64,000 bases of DNA from Nemopilema nomurai (Eukaryota; Cnidaria; Scyphozoa; Rhizostomeae; Rhizostomatidae), in the NCBI GenBank assembly GCA_003864495.1, contig ML133421.1:310001-374000 (forward strand). Direction: 5' to 3'. Numbering within the stretch: position 1 is the stretch's first letter; each line of letters begins with the position of its first letter. Below are positions 11,601 to 25,300 of this stretch, piece by piece. Made by a program: the position numbers and the translations under genes. The notes beneath the pieces were generated by a model, which did no database searches, had not been told where the DNA came from, and saw only the letters and a list, made by a program, of their open reading frames with translations.

Positions 11601-14600
11601 TAATTTCTTGTTGTACCAACTATTATCCTACTATCTGGCCTCTATTTCGAATCCTAGCTCGAGGCTGTGCCAATTGTTCCCTCTACTCCTTTGAGTACCG
11701 CTCCTCAGGTAAAACATCGCCATGCGAATTCGCTGGCTCTGGACAGCATCCAGCAATGTCCTACCTTCTGCTAGCATCTGTTCGAAGGCATGTAAACATT
11801 GCGATCTCATCTCTTTGCTAATCCGACTTTTTAGATTCGGTTGGTACCTGAGGAACAGCAACCACAACGCCAGCTGATTCATGATATTGCTGAAGAGGAA
11901 TACCTAACGAGAGAACAGCAGCAACAACAACCCCAGCCTCCACCAGAACGTTCAGTTAGTAAAAGCGCTTCACCTCGACTCACTTTGCAAGACATTGCAG
12001 CCATAGAGCGGGACGAATTGACCATGGTATGTATACTCGTCTCTTTAAGATAAAAACCTTCAGCATTGCAAATTTATTTCTTTTATGTTGACTTCTAAGC
12101 GCTTCAATTTTCGTGAATAAGATCTTAAATCATTTTGTTGCTTATTTGACGAAACTTGGTAAATCCGCGGAAAGGCGATTCAAGAATGTTTGTTTTAGAG
12201 CTGATCTTGAATCGGTTACAGTAAGGTTGCCATATGAATATCAGAACTGCAGTCAGATCGCATTTGATTAAATTCTAGCTGTGGTTTCAAGGATGAATCC
12301 TTCCTTAGAATTTTCTTACCACCTCAAACAGTTTTGATTTGTATTCAACACCATACTCTGTACTGCAGTTTGCTGGCACGGCATGCACCTGCAAATTCGC
12401 TCGCCACTCTGAGTTTTTGCTTTGCAAGACCCTTGACCTTGGTCGGTTTGTCAAAAATCAGTAGATGAAATATAAAAACGATGTGCTCAAATATCATACT
12501 AATTATTGAAACCTGTTTTCAGTGGCCTAATATGTGTAAGTTACCCAAAAAAGCCCTGAAGCTATGAAAATTATTCTTTATGCCAGATTACATTTGATCA
12601 GATTAGATTGGAGCATTAAACTCATTTCATTGCCAAAAATGTACATGGTGGTTGATATTTGAATGCATAATATGACTCTTTCGCAAGGTACAATCTCGTA
12701 TAATTAGCCATTGCAAGCGAAGGCACTAGTATTAAACATTCAACACCCGCACTTTCAGAGATGTATCTGTTATTGACGCTAGCATGTGTGGTGACAGGTT
12801 CCACAATTCAGTTGATTCACCATTGCTTATTATATGAAGTGAAGTCCGGTGTAGTTGGCCACTGACATTTGATTCCAATGGTATGTTTGTAGCTCTGTAT
12901 TCGCTGTGAGAATCCTGGTTCTGTGCTTGCTGTGAGTATTTCGTTGCTGTGAATGGCAGTCGTATAGATTTGATGCTAATAGTTCAGACTGGTAGTCTAC
13001 TCCATCGACTATGGAGGGGTAGTTTGGTTTGGCACCTTCTTTCTAGAACGCTATTGCGTGCGTGGATGGCTCTTCCGATCTTCTAGTTGTTTGAACGGTT
13101 TCCAGTAGGCTATCAATTTGTCTTCTATTCCTGAAGATTCTGCTTGCCAACTTTAGAAATTATATTATTAGAGATTAACAGTTATTAATTCAACCATACT
13201 TTGATACTGTTTCGTTATAAAAGTACGTGGAGTTTTACTAACATATAATGTGAAGGAAATGCATTTTGCCACTTTGAATTGACAACTGATTGTAGTTTAT
13301 AGGCTCTAGAGCAAAGAAAATAACCAGACACATGTCAAGCGCCATACTTGCGAGCGGCCAATTGTAATGCTGTAAGTGTTTCCTTGAGAAAAGGTTTGGG
13401 CGTTTGGTGCACGGTTGATGAGAAGAGTTGTATTATGGGACGGATTTTATTGGACGTTTACGGTGCTAGATATTTGAACATTATGTCTGAAGGCTGCTAA
13501 CAATCCATTGACAGTTTGGAAATGAAGCCATCTTTTGTTATTGTAGATCGCTCAAAGAGAGGCTGGTCGCTTAGGAGATATGCAAGCAGCTAATCGTCGC
13601 ATCCAGGATGACCTCGCTCGTGTTTCGCGAGAACGAGACGACATCCTCCGTGAGCTACAGCACCTGAAACGCCAGCTCAACGAAAAGAATAGCAACACAT
13701 CAGACATAGGAGACCAGCTGGAGAGGTCGCGCCAGGTAACAGAGATTTTCAGTACGGAGTGACTTCAGTTCTGCAAAATTTGAAAACAATGAATTTATGT
13801 GGTGACTTGTTAGACAGTGGCATTAGGCAAAAGTATTACTAGACATTCTTTGACAGCTTTGATACAGATGAACTGTTGGCTAACAAGTACATGCGTTGCT
13901 ACCAGCCGTTTGTCTGGTGTTTTTCAATAGACGTTGCTTGTTTCGAATAATGTAGTTCACTGTCATAACTTCAAGTATATTTCTTCAAGTACGTCAAGTA
14001 TATTTCTGCTCCTTTAGAATTGGCTGGTTTAAACGCTTTTGCTTTCATCATCTCATTAGTTACATTGCTTTCTCTTATTCTTCTTGCTTTTTACATCAAC
14101 CATTCTAAATAGCTATGTTTGACATTAACGGGATTTATTTGGCTCCTACTTCCGAAATATCCATTTCAAACCTCCAACTCTATCCAGCAACTATTCGTTC
14201 GCTCTTATGATGCAGAGCTCTATAACGTTATTCAGTGGTGGAGACAAAATGTAGAAGTACTCATGACAAAAATGTTTTATTGTCTCTCTGAATTATATGG
14301 GCAGTGGAGGATCATAAGACATGATAAGATGGGGGATTTCTCTCAACAGGAAGTTACAAATGCGCAAAGGAAGTTGGGGAAATGCGGGTCCGTACGCACT
14401 TGGTAAGCAGCGCGCTGCAAGGAGCGAAACAAAGAGAACAGCAATTCGAACAGGTATCGTCAATGCAACCTAAGTGCTTTCAGTGAACTATGGTATTAAT
14501 TGCAGCATGTCATGCGTGCATTTTTGCACTAAAATTGAAGTTGTACTGCTTTTCGAACTTATCTTTATTTTCTGTGGAGGTCCACATTAGCAATGATATC

Positions 14601-16749
14601 TTAGGTTTTTTAACGGCAGTAAAGAAATGGACACGGTGCAAATGATAACTGTCTTTTCAACTGTTCTCAATTTATTGCTGCTTCAATTTTTTAGAAAATC
14701 AAAGATCTTACAAGCGAATTAGATGAGTTAAAATCCAAAAGCGAAAATGGTGGTGGTCCAAAACAGGTAATTTATGTTTCCTGAAGGTAAATTTCCGAGT
14801 AGACTTTTGTCTCAACGATTATATCTATGCCTGAAATTTTCTTTGCTCTCAATTTCGTAATTTTCTTATAACCGAATGGTGTTAACCATCTAACGTTTTT
14901 CATATATTTTATTATATCGCTTATCATCTTTTGGTGTATATTCTTCGTAGCGCGAATTCAACGAATTGCAAAAAAGATTGGTTGTATTAGGGTGCAACTC
15001 GCAAAACAGAAGTGAGCAAAAGAACTTACGAGGTTGCAGTAGAAAAGCTTACAAAGTTTGCCGAGGTATGATGGCTATAAATAATTTATTACAGTAGACG
15101 TTAGCGTTGCCTTAGAATTCCCATCACTTGAACAAAAGGCGAGAGTTGCTATGTGCTCCTCCGCGTCACTGACGATTCGCATAACGCTCAGTAGTTTTTC
15201 ACATTTGAAGGGAGGTGCTTTTCTGTTTGAGTTATGGCTGATTGGGTAGAATCGGAAGTACTTAGTGATGGTCTTACCTAGTGCGATCGTTATCCTTTTT
15301 GTTTAATTAATTTAAGAATGTTTCAGACTTTGTTTGCAGCTGTTTAACCTGTCTTTGCCTTTTTATTTTATGTTTCTTAAACTTTTTGACTACTACTTTC
15401 GATTCTCAATATTTTCTGCACCTCAACAGCGCGTTCACGACTCAATTGAAAGCCAAAAAACACCAACCGAAGGGTAAGAGTCTTTTGACTATTGTTGACA
15501 TTGCAGGCCTTCTAATAACTATTTCTTTAAACTCGTCATATTACTCTGGCTAGAAGCCTTTGGTTATCAATTGGTATCAAAACACTAAAAGAGCCTTTGA
15601 TGAGCCAAGAATGATGGCGTTATTCTGAGACGTTATTCTCTTAATAGAAAACCAACCATAAAATGTATCTTTCCATTTGTTGTTCCAAATCCTTAGTGAT
15701 GCTTTGAATTCGAGTGCTCAGCTCAAAGAACATCGAAACTGCAATTTTTAGATAAGTCTTGGTTGTAAAAATGGTACCTTTGAGTAAAAGAGCAGAACCT
15801 ATGCGCTCTTTGATTTTATATATGTTTTTGCTGAAAAGCTATGTTCATAAAACCTCCAAATTATATAATATTTCAAAGCAAAGAGGACCCTTGTATATTC
15901 TTCTTTGAACCCTTACATAACCCATCAGAACACGCAGCAATGTCAAGTTTTATCTGAAACTGTCCACATAACGTAATTAAATAAAATGCTCTTCATAGAC
16001 GTAGGAATTCAACGGGCAAAGGAAAGTCGCCGAGCCACGAATATTTATCTCAAGAAGCACGAGATACAGTAAGAGCAGTGAAACTTCTGTTGGAGGAGGA
16101 GCGTAAGTAGTTTTCTCTTTAGGCCTAATGTGATGCATAGTATGGTCCTGAATTTTTCTGTTGATCACATCGAGATGGGATCGTGCTGATGTAATCATAA
16201 CATTGACACTCTGATCTCTAGCTTTTACAGAGATTCCATTACTTAACTTCGTAGTTTTCCCAAAGCTTTGAAGCGTTTAAAGCATTATTTATTTTCAGCC
16301 ATGAAACGTCTCCAAACGACCCTTCTACCGCAAACACATATGATTATTGTTCTTTTAACTTGTTTGTTTTCAGCACTGCCGTTTGGTTGGGAAGAGGTCT
16401 ATTCATCTGATGGAACCCGATATTATATCAAGTTAGTTACTTTTTGCAATGTAAACATCATTATGAATTGTTTGACCATTTTGCAAAGAAGAGATAACTT
16501 TGGAGCAACTATTTTTGAACCAAATAGTAGTCATCCTTGCATAATTATAGTTGATACTGGATTTATTTATTTTGCTGCATAATTAATTTAATAATTTTCT
16601 TGATATTTTCTATTCCCTAATCATTTCGTATGTGTATTAACAGTCATGTGACCCAGACCACGTCGTGGCTGCATCCAGTCTCCGGCGTCCAGCATACGGG
16701 ATCGGCAGAAAACGGAATCGAACCTCCACCTACTGACAAGAAATTTTAG
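5651..16749 (+). CDS. STXBP4: STXBP4-like adaptor: two PDZ domains, coiled coil, WW domain
   Basis: Syntaxin-binding protein 4 (Synip) family adaptor; vertebrate members bind syntaxin-4 and act in vesicle docking and cell polarity. Exons: 5651-5693, 6029-6121, 6430-6574, 6834-6970, 7055-7321, 7657-7937, 8221-8327, 8784-9270, 9377-9546, 9919-10075, 11190-11305, 11835-12026, 13547-13735, 14370-14453, 14695-14766, 14951-15065, 15430-15473, 15999-16102, 16374-16431, 16644-16749; about 988 residues. PDZ1 spans residues 3-92 (binding loop SGLGMKIGGG; GTLQEGDELLSANG). PDZ2 spans about 281-365 (SNLGISIVGG; GRIRKGDRIISINGES). An EF-hand-like segment with ALNYLGFEATPSKI, then DFVEAAREVYDVRLDD, lies near 590-660. 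A coiled coil covers about 700-880 (REFNELQKRL; KIKDLTSELDELKS). The C-terminal WW domain reads LPFGWEEVYSSDGTRYYIN then HVTQTTSWLHPV. Two exons contain single-base frame breaks (near 9131-9145 and 14990-14992), so the annotated product needs correction or is defective. Confidence 0.85.
12027..13546 (+). other. Largest intron of the STXBP4-like gene
   Basis: 1.5-kb intron between the Gln/Pro-rich exon (11835-12026) and the first coiled-coil exon (13547-13735). I see no internal gene or recognisable repeat. A slightly shorter intron (10076-11189) is likewise empty. Confidence 0.5.
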
Positions 16750-18347
16750 GCCATTTGCTGAGTATGGAAGGCTGGTGCAGAATGCAATTGGTTGCTCTCG
16801 TTCAGGATACTTGTTAACTGGATACGGTGCATGATTGCAAAGCACCCCTCGATCATCTCATGTTATGTTGCAAAGCCGACTAGACGTTTGGATATCACTT
16901 TGTCGATGATTTAACTGCTACAAAGATCAAAGGAGATGTGGCATTGCCATAAGAATGGCATAGCTGCTGCATTCTAGTTATCTGTTGCACCTGTTTATGA
17001 TTTTCTTGGTCGTGTCAGCACCCGATTTTTTGGTGAAAACTCTACACCTTTTTCTGGTATTGAATTTTGGTGTTGTTTTTTATTAATTTTTAAAACATCT
17101 TTTGTTTGTTTATTAAAACAATGTCTCAGAGTTTGTATTGTCATTGAATGACTTTGACTTGATGAGTGACCCAACCATGCTTTGTACAAACAATTTTGCT
17201 GATTACATAATAAAACTAAAGCTGATTATTATACTTACAGTTTTTAACAGTCATTGCCATATTATGTAAATTTTCTTGATTCATTACTGGTAATTAGAAT
17301 CATTGATGTGATTTGAACATTTTGTAGGAATGAAATGTAAAAATGTGTTTAGAATTGTAAATTTAGAATGGCCTATTCTTCTAGATGGTGCTATTCATGC
17401 TACAACTGTAGTTATTGCTGAACCTTTTTGAACTTTCATAAATATAACTTCAGCTCACAATTGTTGCTTCCAAGCCTAAACTAAATCAATATATGTCACT
17501 AGCGTCATTATCAAATAACAGAACTTTGCCTACACTATCAAAATTACTTATATGCAAGGTCATTTATCAAGAGAAACATTTCAAGCACACCATTTCTTGA
17601 TCTTATGTGTTCACTATCAATTACCTCAACTCCCCTCAGAAAAATATTTGTATTTTTCATGCCTGTCCATATCTGGCCACATTAAAATTTTCAATACAGA
17701 AAACCTAAATTCATACCACAAAAGTTTAAGAAAGAACCTCCAATTATCTGTGATTTGATTTGATAGTATATTGTTTTGTATTACATATTTTAATATCTAA
17801 CTTTAGTCTGAATTATTAACCATATGTACAGTTGTTGGTATATGATGACTGTGAAGGGAAGATGATGTGCCTTGGCATGATGTGTAATCAACCTATTTTT
17901 GCCTGTGGGTCTGTATAGATGAGCATGTCTTTATCAGCTGTTTATTATCATGTTTGTATCACCACTACCTTGCAATCTTTTTGGTAGAAAATGGATTCTT
18001 CACTGCTGAATCAACCATGTTTGCGTAGCTTGGTTTCATAGCTTTCATAGTTTCCATTCCTTCTCTTTGTACTTGGTTCTTGATACTTATTAGCTTTACT
18101 TTTAGCATGGCAACAGAATAAAATAACATCTTGTGGTGACACTTGGCATTATGTTTAAGAAGGTTGTTTCACCATAAAAAGAGAATGAAGATGTTTGGCT
18201 ATAGGTTATTCCAGAGAGCAAAAACAGAAACAAGAGGGCAAATAGACTTTTTCTCAATATGCATTAATTACTTCATTTCCAATAACTATAAAAGCAATGG
18301 TTCAATATTTGTGTGTCTACTTTTATTATTGTCTTGTTGCTGAAGTC
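16750..18347. other. Intergenic space between converging genes
   Basis: 3' UTRs of the STXBP4-like gene (+) and the nucleoside diphosphate kinase (-) converge here. The sequence is AT-rich, with no supported gene, repeat family or RNA gene. Confidence 0.5.
17209..17214 (+). terminator. Polyadenylation signal, STXBP4-like gene
   Basis: AATAAA 460 bases after the TAG at 16747-16749. It is the first full match I noticed downstream on the plus strand. Confidence 0.35.
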
Positions 18348-21300
18348 CTAATTTTCATAGATCATTGATTCTGTCATAAGTTTCCAGTCTACAAGTTCCT
18401 TCTCAGTAAACCATAAGCTGATCTCTCTGGCTGCACTTTCATTGCTGTCGCTGCCATGGATAATGTTTCTGTAAAAGAATGGAAAAATTTATTCTTCCAG
18501 TCAAATCCATCACAACTGCAGCAAACTTTGTTGTAAAATGTGTTCTGTTTGGGCAAAAGAGTTAGTAGAACATAAAACATATGAAGTATAATGCCACAGA
18601 ACTGGACTTACCTTCCAACTTGGATACTGTAATCTCCTCTAATTGAACCAGGCAATGACTTTTGCTGCAAGATAAGTTTAATCAAGCTTAAAATGAGCCC
18701 TCCATTTGTCTTCCTAAAGATAACTTAGTAAACCAAACATCTAACTAAAAATATATACCTCTTGACAATTTAAGCTAAAACATACCTAATGCTAGACAAG
18801 ACTAATACACAAATATAAAAGGGAATCAACCATGAGTTTTGTACACTTTACACCATTGCCTGGAAACTGTATAGGCTCCATCTACATTGCATTAAGTGCA
18901 TATTAAGGACACCAATAGTGATCTCCATACAAATATAAAATCAGCATTTTCATATGATTGATACTTACTGGGTCGGTTTCACCAAGCATTCTCCTGCCAC
19001 CTTTGACTGCATCTAGACCTTCCCATACCTTGAGGAAAGAAGTTTGGTGGCATAAGGATAATCTTCATTAAAGGGTGGGTGTGCAAATATTGGCAAGACA
19101 AAGAGAAAGTGCATCAGACTAACCCCATTCAATTTGTCTGGTAGATTCCACTCTTGACTATGATATTTCTGTTTTTGGCGCATATCAAATACATACACTC
19201 TTTCATTTTAGCCTCCTGCACCTATGGATTTGTGGTTCCTTCAGCACACTACTGTAAACATACTTTTAGGGCAGAAAATATAAAAGAGAAAATTATAAAC
19301 TCAATAATGTACCATTGCAACTACTGGTCCAGATCCAACATATTTGATAAGCCCAGGGAAAAAAGATCGGCTCTTGAGATCCTCATAATGCTTGTTCAGC
19401 AGATCCTCGTCTGCCTGCAAAATAAGTTAGAACAAATTTTCATTGTGGATTTTTACAGAGTAGAGTTGAGGTACATTGATTTAAAATATTATATTAAAAG
19501 CTAGGCGCTAGAGAACTTAAAAACCTAGTAAAATTGTAACAAGGCATTTATCTGAATTTCAAGGCAAGATCTAGTAGCAGGTCTTGATTGCAACAGCAAG
19601 ATTTGAAGATTACCTTAGCTTCGTTGTATGTAAATAAATAGGAGGGCTCTTTTGGAGTTGCAGTGTATTGTATTATAAAATGATAATGGAAGAGGGGTGT
19701 GATAGGGTCAGCACACCTGCGGCAGAGGTTTCTGGCTAAACACCCTTTTATATCAACATAAAAGCATGTTTTGTTAAATTTCGAGATAAAACAAGAAGCA
19801 AATCAACTTATTTTATTATTAAACTGCATCGAAAGTATCAGAATTACTTTTAAAATGTCGTTGCTGGCCTAGGCACACACGTGTCTCTTACCTTCGTGAA
19901 CTTCATCGCAACCAATTTATAGCCTCGTTGCTCAAATCTTTTGATTATATCTGCAATAAGCCCTCTTTGGACGCCATCAGGCTTAATCATGATGAAGGTG
20001 CGATCGGTCTTTTTTGGCTCATTTTGTTTATCCATAGTTGGAGGAGTCTAGACACAAAAAGTTTCAGCAATCAAACGGCACAGCAAGAAGTAAAAGAATG
20101 GACAGTCGGGAAAAAGTCTTTTATAAAAGAATCCGACCGAGGCTCTTTTGGCTCCTCCCCAGCGACGCAAAGTTCACAGGGTTTATGGCTTGTTGGCTCG
20201 ATTAACGACAGGGCCGGGGGTGTTGTGGGGGTGGCCTGTTAATTCAAGGTGCCGTACCCGTTGCAAAATTTAGGGGCCTGAATTTAAAAAAAATTACCAC
20301 CCTTAAGGGTGGAAACATTTGATAAGCTTGCCTTTAAGAAAGTCTGGTGAATTTAATTTTTGATAGTATGATTATTTAATGTATGATATGAAATCACCAG
20401 TGATTTTCTCTTCCTGCATTATACAAGCTGAGAAACAGACTAGAAATAATTTCTCATCAATGATGACCACTGACAATACTGCCATTTTGTGTAAGATTCC
20501 AGCATTCATTTGATTAGTTTAGTTAGCAAATGATTTATAAATAACATGGGTTGTTGGGTAGAGTTGCTGTGTATTGTACTATTTAATGAAAAGGTTATTC
20601 TTATTTCATTCTTACTGTTCTGATTGTGATCTGATTACTGATCAGATTATTTGATGTATTATTCTAATTGTGGTATCAAGATATTCTTAATGCGGTACTT
20701 TTTCAAAGTCTTTTCCCGTCTCATATCTGCCATATGATAGCACTCTTGTTTTTGGAATGATTGACTTATTGTTACTGCTGCTTATAGAAAAAGTTTAATA
20801 CTGCTTTGGCAAAAGGTTACCACACCAAAAGTTTCTACTGCTTAGGCTAAATGCTATTACCACTAAGGGTTTAGAGTTCTGCAACATTTTACATATACCC
20901 CATAAATCAATGTAGTCACTGTAGGTAATGAAGTGCCTGTCCATGTAAATTTCTGAGTGGGTTCAGATGGGTGTACGAGGCTCTTTCAAAAGTCAATTTG
21001 ATCTTGAAGGTTTGTGAAGGCTCTCTAGCCTACCCAACATGAAAATATGTCAGCCGTCAAAAGCCATCTTCATTGTAATTTATCTCTTGTGAATTAGTAC
21101 ATCTTCTCCCCCACACTTTGCATAAAAGCTTCTGAATGCATAGATACTCATGATTCATTTTCATGCCTTTTTGGATGACCGACTTATAAGCTGTGGGAAA
21201 AATTCAGAACTCTACTTCTGACAATAGAATGCTGACTGGGGAAAATGGCTATAATCTTCAGAAACCTTCTCCAGATTTCTCACACCCCATTCAAGAGGTT

Positions 21301-22391
21301 GAGATGAAATTTGGTACAACCTTCCTTCCAGTGAGAAATTAGTTCATAAAATGTGCACAGATTTTCACACTGTGGGGGTAAATTTATCCTTCTAACTTTT
21401 TGGTTTCATATGCAACTACCCCCATGGTGTTTCATCTGCTGATATTTCCTACTCAAAAGTTCAGTTTCCCTGAGTTGTTCCACAAATAAATTGCTTACCT
21501 TTTTTCATATGAGCAAGTATACAGGCATAGCTTTGGAGGGTCAACAATGTGTCCATGGTAGATAACAGAGAAAATTGGTCTGTTACTACATGCTAGACAT
21601 CAAGGTTTCTATTCCTATACAAAACTATTTTCCTATTGAAAATCACATTTTCTAAATTGTCTTATCGGTAGCACCTTTGGCAAGCAGTTAATTTGAGCCA
21701 ATAACTTGTATCTGAAAAGTTTCAAACAAAATAACAATGGCGTATTAGTCTAATTCTTATGGTTCCAAGCAAAGCTTTTAATTTTTTGTAATGACTAGCA
21801 TTTTGTGATATGAATAATTATCAAAATAAAACTTCAACTTCTTCATTTTGTAGTGATTTGCCATCTACAGGCACTACTTTCTAGAATGGCATTTTCCGCA
21901 TCAGATACAATTACACAATTCACAGCACTATTTTTCAAAAATAACTACAATTCATTCTTCTTGAGATTTTTTGAAACAAAATACATTAATAAGAAAACAC
22001 CATGCACGGACACAATTCTATGTCAGGGGCACATCTAGATTTCTAGCTGCTACGACACGTTTGACAATATCAATAATACGATTGATGATTTATTTTGATT
22101 AAATTGAGAGAAGACAAGAGAAAAAACTGGTCAGATACGAGAGAATAAACTTACATAGGCTGAAGCACTGACAGTTTGTAGAATTCCGCAGCGCCCCTCT
22201 GATTCTCTGTTAGCAAAGTAAGTTGCGCTACCTGCAGCAGCAACTGCTGTGAGGGAGCCGATCAGCCATGGGGCCATGCTAAAGGCTTTTCTACCTCCAG
22301 AGCTACTCGAGGAGAAAAATGAACGAGTAACAGAGGCTACCCCATTCAGGTTTATGGTCGACCTAATTGCTGAAAATGCCCTTGATGCCAT
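18348..22391 (-). CDS. Nucleoside diphosphate kinase with mitochondrial-type N-terminus
   Basis: Transfers gamma-phosphate between nucleoside triphosphates and diphosphates through a phospho-histidine. Exons (5' to 3' on the minus strand): 22391-22155, 20047-19892, 19414-19313, 19028-18969, 18664-18612, 18468-18348; 242 residues. The kinase core shows [20 protein letters not shown], the dimer and substrate segments, PGSIRGDY in the Kpn loop, and [16 protein letters not shown], where His207 is the active-site histidine. The core ends close to the usual 150-residue length. Exon 1 encodes 79 extra residues: an Arg/Ser-rich start ([18 protein letters not shown]), then a hydrophobic stretch ([20 protein letters not shown]), typical of a mitochondrial presequence plus an inner-membrane or intermembrane sorting segment. 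Exon 2 joins it in phase through the acceptor TGTGTCTAG and reads [14 protein letters not shown] before the core. The internal Met at 20035 is a plausible cytosolic start. Which human NME paralogue it matches best is not resolved. Confidence 0.85.
20048..22154 (-). other. First intron of the NDPK gene
   Basis: 2.1-kb intron with a strong GTAAGT donor (22154) and a pyrimidine-rich acceptor. Apart from the putative internal promoter at its 3' end I see no gene or repeat in it. Confidence 0.5.
20119..20125 (-). promoter_or_regulatory. TATA box for a possible short NDPK transcript
   Basis: TATAAAA on the minus strand, inside a palindromic TCTTTTATAAAAGA, about 85 bases upstream of the internal Met codon at 20035. 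The surrounding 200 bases are richer in GC than the rest of the intron. This fits a second promoter that makes a cytosolic kinase without the mitochondrial exon. It is an inference from position and motif only. Confidence 0.4.
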
Positions 22392-25300
22392 CTTGATTGA
22401 AGAAGCCCGTGTTAGTTAGGATGCTATTAAGACGAAAAGGAAGGAAAGGCCCATTACGAGTCGACCTTCTTTTGATGCAGCCTCTTTTCCACATTGGAAA
22501 AATTGGCGAAACCTTTTGAATGCTGTTCATCCTTTAATCAAGTTGATGAGATTTATAGCTATGCATATTGCAGTTAGTTAAAACCAACTATACTCAATTA
22601 CTAGTGCTTGATATGATGCCAATCAAATATTCAAAAATAACATACATTGCATGTATTTTCCTTGCATTAATTGCATTAATTAAAAGTACAATTGAGCGAT
22701 GTAAATTCTGATTTATTTTTCTTGGATATTTAAAGATTGGGGAGTGTTTTATTTCGTTTGGAACTGAGTTCCAAATTTAGCTATACCTATATGGTAAGGT
22801 ATTTCAGTGTGATTGGAAAGAACATTTTTTAACATATTCAATAAAAAAAGTCATAAATCAAGGTAGAAGATCCTAAGGTAGAACGGTTTGTTCTTAAGAC
22901 TCAGCAAAAGCATATCTAATCATGACACTGCTTGTGCGCTCCAAATGGTGTTTGAACCACCATCATCAGGTTTTAAAACCCTCAATTTTATTCACCTTGA
23001 CATACATTTATTGCACATTGTACTTTCTTGTCGGTAAGAAGAAGAAAGACTTTTCCCGGAAAAATTGCTGCTGTTCCCGTTGCCTATAGGCAATTAAAGC
23101 CTGTTAAAGAGCTCCAGTTGGTTCCAAAAATCGACACTTGCTACATTGGTACTTATGCATAGTACCTACAAAGGGCCTTTGCCAATCGCGTAAACAGGCT
23201 AGGCTGATGGAATGTTTGAATTCAAATTGTTAAAAATACCAATCCTGCAATTTAATACGTTCTAGTGGAGGTGAATGTTGTGTGCTTTTCCTCAGTTGAA
23301 AGTTACACTCTCAAATGAATTGTTTCTTGCAGCAGCTTGAAAAGAAATTTGACGAATTTAGCGTCAGATTAATTCCTATACATGCATTGTTGGGGAATGT
23401 CACACCTTGTATATGCTAAATTGCTCTTATCGATCACAGATGCAACTTAAACAGAAAATGAATGAATAGGGCGGACTGGCTGTCAACAGCAACTCCTAGG
23501 AAAAATTATCTTCTGATTGAACAAGCTTGCATCAAAGAGAAAATTCTCCTCATGACACATCTTAAAGGGGCAACAAACGACACAGAAATTGTATAAGAAG
23601 GAGGAAGCGATTAACGAGTGGTATTGATCAAGACGAGCTAAATAATAAGCATTTATTGAAGAGGTGAGCAGTAATATTTTATCACTCCTTTTATTATTTA
23701 TAGTTCTTATGGCATCATATATCTTTACAGGTTGAAAGCTCTGAATATGTGCTCAAACCAGCTGGGAATAGTTATTGTAGAGGCTAGTGAGTTTATGCTT
23801 AAAAACCGTTGTCAGATGTACGTAAAAGCAGCTCTAAAATACATTGTGTTTTAGAGTAGCATTTGTTCATGACGATACCCATAATGTAGAATGGCTGTTA
23901 GAATGCAACCATGCTTTGCATGCCCATATAACTAAGGATATATTGTGGGGGGACTTCTGAAATTGAGTCTGGTGTGAACAGAAAGACGAGAGAGATAGAT
24001 CTCATTTAGATAGACATCGATATTAGCCTTTTAAATCAATCATGATACTTAAGGATTTAAAACATAAAGAAGAAAAATTGACGTTTAAAGACGAGTAGGG
24101 TTTTGAGATGGTTAGAAGGAGAAAATGAACGCGACTGAAGTGGGAGGTTGTTAGATACTACTGGTATGGAGCTGTTATTAGAATGCAGTTCTCCTACTTA
24201 TTTTAGCACAAGGTCAGCAAAACATCCACTTCAATAATCAGCCACCACAAATCAAGAATTTCCGAGCCTCAGCCATCTTTGATAATTGAAATAAACATTT
24301 GGATTACATTCTCGCTATATGTTATTTAGATCCGAAGCGAATGTAAACAAGACCGGGTCGTGTAAATACAATTCTTTGCAAAGCGAAGCTTCGGCACTCC
24401 TAAACGTAGACAGAAATATACTTTAATTTGCCATAAATAAAAGTGCCGAGCTTTTGTGGTGTCTCCAGGATAAGAAATTATGAATGCACCTAATGCGTTC
24501 ATAAGCTATGGCCTTGGCAGTGATTGGATTTTTTAATTGCCAGTGGGAACATCGTGCCAGGGCAAATTTGACAAACATCTTTGTATCTTTTGATCTGCAA
24601 ATTATCTGGCCTTTTGAGCTATTCTCGCCATTTAAACTGCAAATTAGAGCTAAGAGAGCGCTTAATGCATTTGGAAGTGTTGTTCTGAATGGAAAAGTTC
24701 TCGCTCTAAATGAGTTTGTTTAACGTTAGCTGATTGAAATGACTAAATGTAGTTCTGTTGAATGCAATATATCATATAGTTTATCTGTCTGTTAAACCAT
24801 ATCGTTTTTCGTCACTTCTACAGTTTATATCTGCTTCCATGATGCAGGGCTGACGTGCTGAGGAACAAACGGGGGGATTTGCTTAACTAACATGAGGAAC
24901 CATTACAGAGATGCAGTTTTTTCATTTATCTTGAGTTAAAGGCTTGGGCATTTGAATATGAACCTTTAACGTAATTGCTTGAATAAATATCTCGAGGTCC
25001 TGCGCTTACACCGCAACAAGGCAAATCGGGGAATAGGGGTGTGGGGGATTTCTAGACTAACAAGCTCCACCTTTGAAAAGTACTTAAAGAACGTAAAAGG
25101 CTTGCACGAAGGTTGTTTGCAATGGTTTATATCGATCTAACAGCATCGCAGAGATTCAAGCTTTTGGTAAAAATAATTTAACCTCAAATCGTTTATACCA
25201 TTAATTTTTGCACCTCAAATGAATCATTTTATTTTCAAATTCACGTAACACGCAAATTGACAAATGGCCTAATTTTTGTACTGGAAAGCGAATGCACTAC

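Noticed and set aside
16268..16373. Upstream extension of the WW exon (MKRLKHYLF...)
   Set aside because: It runs through a pyrimidine-rich intron end; the acceptor at 16372-16373 joins the previous exon in phase.
22155..22391. First NDPK exon as a separate mitochondrial gene
   Set aside because: No other minus-strand exon lies downstream, and it joins NDPK exon 2 in phase with good splice signals; still the least certain join in that gene.
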